From Sphingobium estronivorans (lineage in GTDB: Bacteria; Pseudomonadota; Alphaproteobacteria; Sphingomonadales; Sphingomonadaceae): a stretch of 64,000 nucleotides of DNA. Within the stretch, counting starts at the first letter, position 1, and each line of letters begins with the position of its first letter. The notes beneath the pieces were generated by a model, which worked only from the letters and a program-made list of their open reading frames with translations, had not been told where the DNA came from and did not search any database. Made by a program: the position numbers and the translations under genes. This document shows, one piece after another, positions 32,316 to 40,409 of this stretch. The stretch lies in NCBI RefSeq assembly GCF_008692605.1, contig NZ_LFCT01000008.1, forward strand, positions 1 to 64,000, given 5' to 3'.

Positions 32316-33551
32316 TCAGCCCAGGCCCACCAGCGGCACGATGTCGACAGGACGGCCGTTGCGGCGCAGTTCTACGGTGATGCTGGGGCGGCCCGGCCCG
32401 GTATTGCCGATGGGATCGCCCTGCCGGACGCTGTCGCCGACCGTGGCGTGGAGGCGCAGCAGGCCGGTGATCAGCGTCGTCCAGCCGCCGCCATGGTCGA
32501 TGATGACGATCTGTCCATAGCCGCGATAGGGGCCGGCGAAGACGATGCGGCCCGCCGTCGGCGCCACGGCCAGCGCGCCGGGCCGCGTCGCGATGGTAAG
32601 ACCGCGCGAGCGGATGCCGCTTTCCGATACCTCGCCCATGCCGGTCACCAATTGCCCGACGACCGGCAGGCGGTAGGGCGGTGCAGCGCTGGGCCCGCGC
32701 GTCCGTTCCGGGGCGGGTGCGCGGACCTGGTCGGGGCGGGCGGGGCGCGGCACCGGGCCGGACAGGGCCGCCAGCCGGTCGCGCAGGTCGCCTGCTTCCT
32801 CCAACTTGTCCATTAGATCGACAATGTCGCGGGCCCGCTCGCCCAACGCCAAGGCGCGGTCGCTCTCCAGATCGGCATTGGCGCGATAATCCTGCGCGGC
32901 GAGCCGTTTTTGCGCCTCGAGCGTCTGGAGCGCCGTTTGGCGCTGTTTCAGATCCTGCTGGCTTTGGGTCAGCGAATCCGCCGCCTGCTCGGCTGTTGCC
33001 CGCAAGGCGCGGCTGCGGTCCAGTTCGGCGCGCAATCCGGCGGTGCGCTCGCGGATCACGGGCAGCACCTGCCCCAGCACGGCGCGCATGTGGATGGCGT
33101 CGCTGATTGATCCGGGCTGCACGAGCGCGAGCGCGAGCGGTCGCTGCGCCATCATTTGCAGCGCGGCGGTCAGGTGGACGACCGGCTCCTGCTTCGCGGC
33201 AAGGCGGGCGGCCTGCACCCGCTGGAGCCGGGCGATGATGGCGATACGGGCCTGCGCGGCCTGAATATCGGCTTCGGCCTGCTGAATGCGTGCGGCCATG
33301 GCGGCGGCGCGGCGACGGGCTTGCTCGGCTTCGTCGCGCGCGGCGGCGGCCTGTTGTTCAAGGCGTTCGGAGCGTTGGCGGGCGTCCTCCGACTGGCGGC
33401 GGGCGGTTTTGAGCGCGGATTGCTCTTCGGACAGGCTGGTGCCCCCGGTGCCGGACAGGATGATCACTTGGCCATCGGCGGCGGGCAGGCGTGGGGCGGC
33501 AAGGGCCGCCGCCCCAGCGAGGAATGTCGCGATGATCGCCGTCCGTTTCAC
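32316..33551 (-). CDS. EnvC-like murein hydrolase activator
   Basis: The 411-residue periplasmic protein has a signal peptide, a long coiled coil (about 38-260, rich in Gln/Ala/Arg/Glu) and a C-terminal LytM/M23 domain. The LytM domain is degenerate: positions that hold the zinc HxxxD and HxH in active peptidases read SRGLTI and ITVELRRNG. This is the EnvC state, which activates cell-division amidases instead of cutting peptidoglycan. Start is GTG at 33551 with gggg 8 nt upstream. Confidence 0.9.
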   Translation of the reverse strand: MKRTAIIATFLAGAAALAAPRLPAADGQVIILSGTGGTSLSEEQSALKTARRQSEDARQRSERLEQQAAAARDEAEQARRRAAAMAARIQQAEADIQAAQARIAIIARLQRVQAARLAAKQEPVVHLTAALQMMAQRPLALALVQPGSISDAIHMRAVLGQVLPVIRERTAGLRAELDRSRALRATAEQAADSLTQSQQDLKQRQTALQTLEAQKRLAAQDYRANADLESDRALALGERARDIVDLMDKLEEAGDLRDRLAALSGPVPRPARPDQVRAPAPERTRGPSAAPPYRLPVVGQLVTGMGEVSESGIRSRGLTIATRPGALAVAPTAGRIVFAGPYRGYGQIVIIDHGGGWTTLITGLLRLHATVGDSVRQGDPIGNTGPGRPSITVELRRNGRPVDIVPLVGLG

Positions 33552-33638
33552 CTGAAATGCCCCCCGCCAGAGCCGTGTTCGGCGCCGACTTTCCCTGACT
33601 AGGCAAAAATCCCCTGCCCTGTCGAGCGGCGATGGTCC

Positions 33639-34061
33639 CTAACCCTCACGATGATAGGGATGTCCGGCGAGGATCGAGCAGGCGCGCCAGAGTTGTTCGG
33701 CTAACATCGCACGGGCCATCATATGCGGCCAGGTCATCGCGCCGAATGCGATCAGCAGGTCGGCATTGTCCCGTTCCGCATCGTCGAAGCCGTCCGCCGC
33801 GCCGATCAGGAATCGGCATTCGCGCTTGCCTCCGTCGCGCCAGCTTTCGATGCGCCTGGCGAAATCCAGCGAGCCGAGTTGCTTGCCCTTTTCGTCCAGC
33901 ATGACCGTGACGGTTCCGGGCGACGCGGGAGGCAGTTTGCCGCCCCGATCGGGCATTTCGGTGATTTTGAACGGCATGGTCAACCGCTTGACATAGCGGT
34001 CGACCAGATCCGCTTCGGGCGAGCGCCCGATCTTCCCGCGCGCGATGATGTGGAGGAGCAT
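33639..34061 (-). CDS. rlmH: 23S rRNA (pseudouridine1915-N3)-methyltransferase RlmH
   Basis: The 140-residue SPOUT methyltransferase starts at ATG 34061 (MLLHIIARGKIG). The knotted SAM site is FLIGAADGFDD and the C-terminal motif is HMMARAMLAEQLWRA...GHPYHREG, matching RlmH except that Met-Met replaces the common Leu-Ala. It modifies pseudouridine 1915 in the 70S ribosome. Confidence 0.95.
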   Translation of the reverse strand: MLLHIIARGKIGRSPEADLVDRYVKRLTMPFKITEMPDRGGKLPPASPGTVTVMLDEKGKQLGSLDFARRIESWRDGGKRECRFLIGAADGFDDAERDNADLLIAFGAMTWPHMMARAMLAEQLWRACSILAGHPYHREG

Positions 34062-34102
34062 GACGCTCCCCCTATCCTTTCCTTGCGCGCTTGTCGAAGG
34101 GG

Positions 34103-34492
34103 TTAGGCCGTGCCCGCCACCGGCGCGTCGACGAAGCCCCACATCCGTTCCAGATTGTAGAAGCTGCGCACTTCCGGCCGGAACAGATGGACGATCACAT
34201 CGCCGGCATCGATCAGCACCCAGTCGGCCACGGGCAGGCCCTCGACACGGGCGGAGCGCCCGGTCGACTGCTTGATCCGCTCGGCCAGCTTTTGCGCCAT
34301 CGACGCGACCTGACGGGAGGATCGCCCGCTGGCGATCACCATATGGTCGGCAATGCTGCTCTTGCCTTCGAGGGGGATGGAGATGGTTTCCTGCGCCTGG
34401 TCATCGTCGAGCGATTTCAGGACAAGGTCGTGCAGGGCGGCAACGCTGTCGGCTCCAAGGGCCGTGTCGTTGGCGGGGTGCGGTCTGGTCAA
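34103..34492 (-). CDS. rsfS: Ribosomal silencing factor RsfS
   Basis: The 129-residue protein binds L14 and blocks subunit joining in stationary phase. Family landmarks are DHMVIASGRSSRQVASMAQKL, EGLPVADWVLIDAGDVIVHLFRPEVRSFYNLERMW. The only start giving the full N-terminus is a TTG at 34492, supported by ggag 6 nt upstream; an ATG 11 nt earlier is out of frame. It follows nadD by 12 bp. Confidence 0.94.
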   Translation of the reverse strand: MTRPHPANDTALGADSVAALHDLVLKSLDDDQAQETISIPLEGKSSIADHMVIASGRSSRQVASMAQKLAERIKQSTGRSARVEGLPVADWVLIDAGDVIVHLFRPEVRSFYNLERMWGFVDAPVAGTA

Positions 34493-34504
34493 AAGTGCTC
34501 CATT

Positions 34505-35134
34505 CTAGACGATCATCCGGCGCGTGAGCGGGTCACGCACACGCGTTTCACTATATTCGCGATGCCAGAGGGGGTCCGCCTGCCGCAGCAGGGTCGCCGA
34601 TCTTGGATCAGGGCGAAAGCGCAAAAGCACGAGCGCCGGAAGTCTCCAATCCGTCCAGTCTGCACTCTGGCGCGCGGGCCGGACGAAGCGCCGCAGCCAG
34701 CTCATGGCCGGTGAGCCACGGGCGGCTTCATCATAACCGGGCCGGGCGATGACGGCAATGGGCATTATCCGGGCTATGCCGCGCCAATCCTTCCACTGAC
34801 CGAATTGGGCGAGATTGTCGGCCCCCATCAACCAGATGAAACGGTGGCGGGGGTAGCGCTGCTGGAGCGCTTTGAGCGTATCGATGGTGTAGCGGGTTCC
34901 CAACTGGGCTTCGATCGCGGTGGGGCGGATGGGGTTGCGCCGCGCGACTTTTCGCGCGTTGGCGAGCCGAGCGGAAAGAGGCGCCATGCCGGCTTTGGGC
35001 TTCAAGGGATTGCCGGGAGACACCAGCCACCAGACTTCGTCCAATGCCAGCGCCTGGGCCGCGAACATGGAAATCGCGCGGTGCCCGCCATGGGCCGGAT
35101 TGAAGGAGCCGCCGAGAAGCCCGATGCATTTCAT
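34505..35134 (-). CDS. nadD: Nicotinate-nucleotide adenylyltransferase NadD
   Basis: The 209-residue enzyme makes deamido-NAD from nicotinate mononucleotide. The nucleotidyltransferase motif GGSFNPAHGGH begins at residue 8, and WLMGADNLAQFGQWKDW is the usual NadD core. I chose MKCIGLLGG (35134), which matches the family start; an ATG four codons earlier is possible. The second catalytic motif, normally SSTxIR, reads SETRVR here, a mild departure that keeps Thr and Arg. Confidence 0.93.
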   Translation of the reverse strand: MKCIGLLGGSFNPAHGGHRAISMFAAQALALDEVWWLVSPGNPLKPKAGMAPLSARLANARKVARRNPIRPTAIEAQLGTRYTIDTLKALQQRYPRHRFIWLMGADNLAQFGQWKDWRGIARIMPIAVIARPGYDEAARGSPAMSWLRRFVRPARQSADWTDWRLPALVLLRFRPDPRSATLLRQADPLWHREYSETRVRDPLTRRMIV

Positions 35135-35278
35135 GATTCGGTCCATGCCAGTTGCCACGGCTTTCGGCAAATTCCCCAAACCGGCATGGTTAATTATTAC
35201 TTAGCAAACTAATCCGGCTGCGGAGGCTGCGATCTTGGCCAGATTTTGTTAGATAGCTAATATTTGTGAAACTGGAGG

Positions 35279-36712
35279 TCATTCCGCCGCATCTGGAAGG
35301 GCTTCCGGTAACGCCCGAAGGGCTTCGGCCGACGCTGGTTCGCGCACCAACGCTTCCACCGGCTCCAATTCTTCCAGCTCCTTGCCGCCGGTTTCGATAT
35401 TGAGGTCGCGCAGCTTGCGGCCGGTCACTAGCACCCGGCTTTCGAAGCTGCCGACAAAGCTATTATAATCGCCAACCGCGCCGTTGAGCCGATTGCCCAG
35501 CTTCTTGAGCGATCCGGCGGCGGCCGCGAGCCGTTCGTAGAGTTCCTTGCCGAGCATGCCGATCCGCTTGGCTTCATCGGCCATCTTCTCCTGCCGCCAG
35601 ACCGCCGCAACGGTGCGGGCGATGGCGATCAGATTGGTCGGGGTGGCGAGCAGCACCCGTTTCGCAAAGGCATGATCCCAAAGCCGGGGGTCATGTTCCA
35701 GCGCGGCGGAGAGGAAATGCTCCCCCGGGACGAACATGATGACATAATCGGGTGCTTCGTCAAACTGGTCGGCATAGGCTTTCCGCCCCAGCGTCTCGAC
35801 ATGCGCGCGCATCGCGGCGGCGTGGGCGGAGAGGAAGCGCTTCCTCTCCTCGTCGCCCTCCGCGCCATAGGCATCCTGATAGGCGTTCAGCGACACCTTG
35901 GCGTCAATCACCAGAGCCCGCCCGCCCGGCACGCGCAGGATCGCATCGGGGCGCAGGCGACCATTCTCACCCTCCACGCTCACCTCGGTCTGGAAATCGA
36001 CATGTTCGCTCAGGCCGCAGGTTTCGAGGACGTTGCGCAATTGCTGCTCGCCCCAGCGCCCGCGCGCCTTGGGGGCGTGGCGCAGCGAATCGACCAGCCG
36101 CTGGGCCTCGGCGCGCACCGCTTCCTGCCCCGTCTTCATCGATTCGATCTCGCCGCGCAAAATGCCATACGCTTCGGTGCGCTGCTGTTCGATCTGCGTG
36201 ATCTTCTGGTCGTAGCGCCGGATTGTCTCATTGACGGGGTGCAGCAACTGCTTGAGTTGCGCCTCGCTCTTCTCATGCGCCTGCGCCATTCGCTGGTCGG
36301 CGCGTTCGAGAAAATGGCTCTGCGCCTGATGCAGCAGCTTGCCGCCGATTTCGCTGAACTGCGCCGAAAGCTGCTCCTTGGCGTCTTTGAGCGCGGCGAT
36401 CTGTGCCTCGAAAGCCTCCGCCCGCGCCTGCGTGTCCGATTGCAGCGCGGCCAGTTCCCGCGCCGCCAGTTCCCGGCCTGCGCGTTCCCCCTCCAACTTA
36501 TGCGCCAGATCCGCAGCCTGCGCGGCGCGCTCCTGCGCCACCACCAGTTCCTGAAGCGCTGCGTTACGCTGAGCCGACGCCATGTCGAGCTTGGTCGTCA
36601 GATCGGCCTTTTCCGCCGCCAGGGGCGCAACCGCCTTGCCGCCGAACAGCCAGCCCAGACCCAGCCCCACGACCAGCGCAACGATGATGAAAATGACGGC
36701 CAGGCTGTCCAT
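35279..36712 (-). CDS. rmuC: DNA recombination protein RmuC
   Basis: The 477-residue protein has one N-terminal membrane helix (about 5-25), a long coiled coil (30-190) and a PD-(D/E)XK-like nuclease domain: RGRWGEQQLRNVLETCGL, RLRPDAILRVPGGRALVIDAKVSLNAY and YVIMFVPGEHFLSAAL. RmuC limits inversions at short inverted repeats. The ATG at 36712 has aagggg 6 nt upstream. Confidence 0.94.
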   Translation of the reverse strand: MDSLAVIFIIVALVVGLGLGWLFGGKAVAPLAAEKADLTTKLDMASAQRNAALQELVVAQERAAQAADLAHKLEGERAGRELAARELAALQSDTQARAEAFEAQIAALKDAKEQLSAQFSEIGGKLLHQAQSHFLERADQRMAQAHEKSEAQLKQLLHPVNETIRRYDQKITQIEQQRTEAYGILRGEIESMKTGQEAVRAEAQRLVDSLRHAPKARGRWGEQQLRNVLETCGLSEHVDFQTEVSVEGENGRLRPDAILRVPGGRALVIDAKVSLNAYQDAYGAEGDEERKRFLSAHAAAMRAHVETLGRKAYADQFDEAPDYVIMFVPGEHFLSAALEHDPRLWDHAFAKRVLLATPTNLIAIARTVAAVWRQEKMADEAKRIGMLGKELYERLAAAAGSLKKLGNRLNGAVGDYNSFVGSFESRVLVTGRKLRDLNIETGGKELEELEPVEALVREPASAEALRALPEALPDAAE

Positions 36713-36774
36713 GAGCACCCCTTTTTGGAACGAAAGGTGAACCTAGCGGCGGGACGCGGTTCCCGCAAGCCTCC

Positions 36775-37959
36775 TCATGCCGTCGCGTGGACGGCGCGGA
36801 ATGCCGCCAGTCGCGCCACCGCCTGATCGAGAATCTCGTCCGCCTTGGAAAAGCAGAGGCGAACGAGGTGGGTCACCGGGTCGGCGGGGTAGAAGGCGGA
36901 GATCGGAATTGCGGCGACGCCCGCTTCATCGACGATCCGCTCGCAGAAAGTGACGTCATGCATGGCGATGCCGGAGGCCGGGATGTCGATGGTGATGAAC
37001 CAAGTCGCCGTGCAGGGGGTCACCACATAGCCCGCCTCTTGAAGCCCCGCCACCAATCGGTCGCGCGACGCTTGATAGCCCGCGCGCATGTCCGAAAACC
37101 AGCTTTCGGGCTGGGCAAGGCCCTCCGCCACGGCCCATTGCAGATGGGGCGGGGTGGTGAAGGTGAGGAATTGATGCGCGCGGGCGAGCAGGGTGGCGAT
37201 GGGCGGTGCCGCGCACATCCAGCCGACCTTCCAACCGGTGACCGAGAAGATCTTGCCCGCCGAGCCGATCTTCACCGTGCGCTCGCGCATGCCGGGGAAG
37301 GCCATAAGCGGTTTGTGGGTGATGCCGTCGAAGGTGACATGCTCCCACACCTCATCGCAGATCGCGATCAGGTCGTGCCGGACGCAATAGTCCGCCAGCA
37401 GGGCGAGTTCGTCGTCGCGCAGGGCAATGCCGGTGGGGTTTACCGGATTGTTCATCAGCAGGAAACGGGTGCGGTCGGTGTGCGCCGCCTCCAGCGTTTC
37501 CCGGCTGATCCGCCATGCGGGCGGGGTGAGCCGCACGATCCGCGCCACGCCGCCCGCACGCTCGATGAGGGGCAGATAGGCGTCGTAGAGCGGCGCCAGC
37601 ACCAGCACCTCGTCGCCGGGCCGGACCAGCGCAAGCAGGCTGGCGGCGATGGCCTCGGTCGCGCCGGAGGTGACGATGACGTCCTGAGGGCTGAGGTCGA
37701 GACGCTGGTGGCGGGCATAATGGGCCGCGATTGCTTCGCGCAGTTCGGGGACGCCGGCCATGGGCGGATATTGATTGGACCGGGTCAGCAGCGCATCGGC
37801 GGCGGCGCGGAGAAGCTCTTCCGGGCCCTGGGTGTCGGGAAAACCCTGACCCAGGTTGATCGCGCCGGTTTCCCGCGCACGGGCTGACATTTTCTCGAAG
37901 ATGGTGGTGGGCATGTCCCGATAGACGGGATGGCCGAGATGGGGATCACGCGCGCTCAT
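36775..37959 (-). CDS. Class I/II PLP aminotransferase, MtnE/YbdL-like
   Basis: The 394-residue enzyme is fold-type I. It has INLGQGFPDTQGPEEL near residue 35, the PLP-pocket NNPVNPTG, and the Schiff-base lysine in KIGSAGKIFSVTGWKVGW. The pattern is closest to methionine/kynurenine aminotransferases of the YbdL group. The ATG at 37959 (MSARDPHLGH) was chosen over a TTG 12 codons upstream. It is followed by rmuC after about 60 bp. Confidence 0.88.
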   Translation of the reverse strand: MSARDPHLGHPVYRDMPTTIFEKMSARARETGAINLGQGFPDTQGPEELLRAAADALLTRSNQYPPMAGVPELREAIAAHYARHQRLDLSPQDVIVTSGATEAIAASLLALVRPGDEVLVLAPLYDAYLPLIERAGGVARIVRLTPPAWRISRETLEAAHTDRTRFLLMNNPVNPTGIALRDDELALLADYCVRHDLIAICDEVWEHVTFDGITHKPLMAFPGMRERTVKIGSAGKIFSVTGWKVGWMCAAPPIATLLARAHQFLTFTTPPHLQWAVAEGLAQPESWFSDMRAGYQASRDRLVAGLQEAGYVVTPCTATWFITIDIPASGIAMHDVTFCERIVDEAGVAAIPISAFYPADPVTHLVRLCFSKADEILDQAVARLAAFRAVHATA

Positions 37960-38082
37960 GGCACGGACATGCCGGTTTTTGGGAAGGGGGGTCAAGTTGT
38001 GCGGGATTGCCCCTCCGGCTTAAGCGGCTGGAAATCTCCCTTGGACGGTTTCGCGAGGGGGCTGCGGCACCTTGCAGTGCCG

Positions 38083-38130
38083 AATAAACCGGATCACCGT
38101 CCCCCGGACGGTCATTCGATCCGGTTTATT
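38083..38130. terminator. Nested two-stem hairpin overlapping the guaA stop codon
   Basis: Outer arms aataaaccggatc (38083-38095) and gatccggtttatt (38118-38130) pair perfectly over 13 bp. Within the loop accgtcc (38096-38102) and ggacggt (38106-38112) form a second 7-bp stem. The outer right arm includes the guaA stop codon at 38126. As RNA from the minus strand, this would fold into one long, nearly continuous stem and could end transcription. Confidence 0.6.
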
Positions 38131-39685
38131 CCCATTCGATCGTGCCGGGCGGCTTCGAGGTGTAGTCGTAGACCACCCGGTTGATGCCCTTCACCTCATT
38201 GATGATCCGCGTCGCCACGCGGCTGAGGAAGGCGGCGTCGAAGGGGTAGATGTCCGCCGTCATGCCGTCGGTCGATGTCACGGCGCGCAGGGCGCAGACG
38301 CTGTCATAGGTGCGGTGATCGCCCATCACGCCCACGGTGCGGACCGGCAGCAGCACGGCGAAGGCCTGCCAGATCGCGTCATAGAGCCCCGCATTGCGGA
38401 TTTCCTCCAGATAGATCGCGTCGGCCTTGCGCAGGATGTCGCAGCGGTCCTTGGCGACCTCGCCGGGGATGCGGATCGCAAGGCCGGGGCCGGGGAAGGG
38501 GTGACGGCCAACGAAAATCTCCGGCAGGCCGAGTTCGCGGCCCAGCACGCGCACTTCGTCCTTGAACAGTTCGCGCAGCGGTTCGACCAGCTTCATGTTC
38601 ATGCGTTCGGGCAGGCCGCCGACATTGTGGTGCGACTTGATCGTCACCGAAGGCCCGCCGGTGAAGCTGACCGATTCGATCACGTCCGGGTAGAGCGTGC
38701 CCTGTGCCAGGAAGTCGGCGCCGCCGATCTTCGCGGCTTCTTCCTCGAACACGGCGATGAACTCGCCGCCGATGAACTTGCGCTTCTTCTCCGGGTCGGT
38801 GAGGCCCGCAAGGCCGCCCAGAAAGCGTTCCTCGGCGTTCACATGGACCAGCTTGATGCCATAATGTTCGCGGAACAGGCTGACGACCTGCTCGGCCTCA
38901 CCCAGCCGCATCAGGCCATGGTCGACGAACACGCAGGTCAGCTGGTCGCCGATCGCTTCGTGGATCAGCACGGCGGCCACCGCGCTGTCGACGCCGCCCG
39001 ACAGGCCGCAGATCACCCGGCCTTCGCCGACCTGCGCCTGGATATCCGCGATCTTGGTCGCGCGGAATTCGGCCATGGTCCAGTCGCCCTTGAGGCCGCA
39101 GACATGGCGCACGAAATTGGCGAGCAGCTTGGCGCCGTCGGGCGTATGGACGACTTCGGGGTGGAATTGCGTGGCGTAGAAGCGCTTTTCCTCATTCGCG
39201 GTGACGGCATAGGGCGCGCCCTCGCTGACTGCCACGACCTCAAAGCCGGGGGCGAGCTGCGTCACCTTGTCGCCATGGCTCATCCAGACCTGATGGCGCT
39301 CGCCCTCGGTCCAGAGGCCGTCGAAGAGCGCGCAGGTCTTCTTCACCTCGATGAAGGCGCGGCCGAATTCGCCGCTCTCGCCGCCTTCGACATTGCCGCC
39401 CAGCTGCTGCATCATCGTCTGCTGGCCGTAGCAGATGCCGAGAATGGGAATGCCCGCCTCGAAGAAATGCTGCGGGGCGCGGGGGCTGTCTTCCCACATT
39501 ACCGAGGACGGACCGCCCGAGAGGATGATGCCCTTGGGCTTCAGCCGCTCAAAGGCTTCGGCGGCGCTGTTGAAGGGCGCGATCTCGGAATAGACCCCGG
39601 CTTCGCGGACGCGGCGGGCGATGAGCTGAGTCACCTGGCTGCCGAAGTCCACGATGAGAATGGAATCCTGTAGGGGCAGCGTCAT
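38126..39685 (-). CDS. guaA: GMP synthase (glutamine-hydrolysing)
   Basis: The 519-residue enzyme aminates XMP to GMP. The class I amidotransferase has its Cys85 nucleophile in GICYGQQ and His/Glu in FHPEVVHT. The PP-loop of the ATP pyrophosphatase is [14 protein letters not shown], and the C-terminal dimerisation domain ends KPPGTIEWE. Full length, with a good start at 39685. Confidence 0.97.
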   Translation of the reverse strand: MTLPLQDSILIVDFGSQVTQLIARRVREAGVYSEIAPFNSAAEAFERLKPKGIILSGGPSSVMWEDSPRAPQHFFEAGIPILGICYGQQTMMQQLGGNVEGGESGEFGRAFIEVKKTCALFDGLWTEGERHQVWMSHGDKVTQLAPGFEVVAVSEGAPYAVTANEEKRFYATQFHPEVVHTPDGAKLLANFVRHVCGLKGDWTMAEFRATKIADIQAQVGEGRVICGLSGGVDSAVAAVLIHEAIGDQLTCVFVDHGLMRLGEAEQVVSLFREHYGIKLVHVNAEERFLGGLAGLTDPEKKRKFIGGEFIAVFEEEAAKIGGADFLAQGTLYPDVIESVSFTGGPSVTIKSHHNVGGLPERMNMKLVEPLRELFKDEVRVLGRELGLPEIFVGRHPFPGPGLAIRIPGEVAKDRCDILRKADAIYLEEIRNAGLYDAIWQAFAVLLPVRTVGVMGDHRTYDSVCALRAVTSTDGMTADIYPFDAAFLSRVATRIINEVKGINRVVYDYTSKPPGTIEWE

Positions 39686-39819
39686 CGAATCGCCTTTACT
39701 TGTCAGATCAGGGTTTAGGGATTCGCGCCCGGTTAGAGCGCTTGGGAGCCCTTGTCCAGCAAAGCCGCGTTATCGCCGCGCCTGGCGCCTCCCGCGCCGT
39801 GCCGAACCTTGAAAAGCGG

Positions 39820-40344
39820 CTAGCGGGCCATGCGCTCCTGTTGGAAATAGACGCTCGCGATCCGGCCGTTCCGTATCGAGCAGGTGAAATGCCGCATGGC
39901 GCCATCCTGCGCGCGCCAGCTGGAGCGGACTTCGGCGTCGCCCTCCACATCATAGCCGTTTGCGCTTTCACGCGGCGGCTGCATCTGCCGTATTTCGGCA
40001 TAGCCGCCGTCGCGTTCGGCTTCGTCGCGGGCGGCGAGGGCGCAATCGTCGATGGCTGCGTCGCTTTCCGGGGCTAGCGCGGCGTCGTTGGGATCGTGCG
40101 CCCGGTCATAGCCCCCGGGCGCAGAATCGGGGGCCGAGGCATCCTGATCCGCGCCGACCACATCGGAAAAATCATCGTCGGCATGGGGTGGATCGGCCTG
40201 GTCTTCGGGTGCCTGCGCATCGTCCGGCAGATCGCCCTGATCCTGCGGATAGCGCAGCTGCGGCTGTATCTGCGCCGAAGCCGCGCCGCTCGCCAGCAGC
40301 GCCAGGGCCGTCAGCGATCCCGTCATCCATTGTGTCTTGTTCAT
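39820..40344 (-). CDS. Secreted acidic protein, unknown family
   Basis: The 174-residue product has a signal peptide (to GAASAQ), then a strongly acidic, Asp/Pro/Ala-rich linker (about 30-95), then a conserved-looking C-terminal part: DDCALAARDEAERDGGYAEIRQM, GDAEVRSSWRAQDG, RHFTCSIRNGRIASVYF. Two cysteines may form a disulfide. No named domain is recognised and the function is unknown. Confidence 0.72.
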   Translation of the reverse strand: MNKTQWMTGSLTALALLASGAASAQIQPQLRYPQDQGDLPDDAQAPEDQADPPHADDDFSDVVGADQDASAPDSAPGGYDRAHDPNDAALAPESDAAIDDCALAARDEAERDGGYAEIRQMQPPRESANGYDVEGDAEVRSSWRAQDGAMRHFTCSIRNGRIASVYFQQERMAR

Positions 40345-40409
40345 GGCCCGCGTCCCTCAACCGGTTTGCCGGAGTGCTATGCCCGTTCGGCTGTCAGGGG
40401 GCTGAACGG

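Noticed and set aside
32316..33551. Active M23 endopeptidase
   Set aside because: The zinc-ligand positions are replaced (SRGLTI, ITVELRRNG), so an EnvC-type activator fits better.
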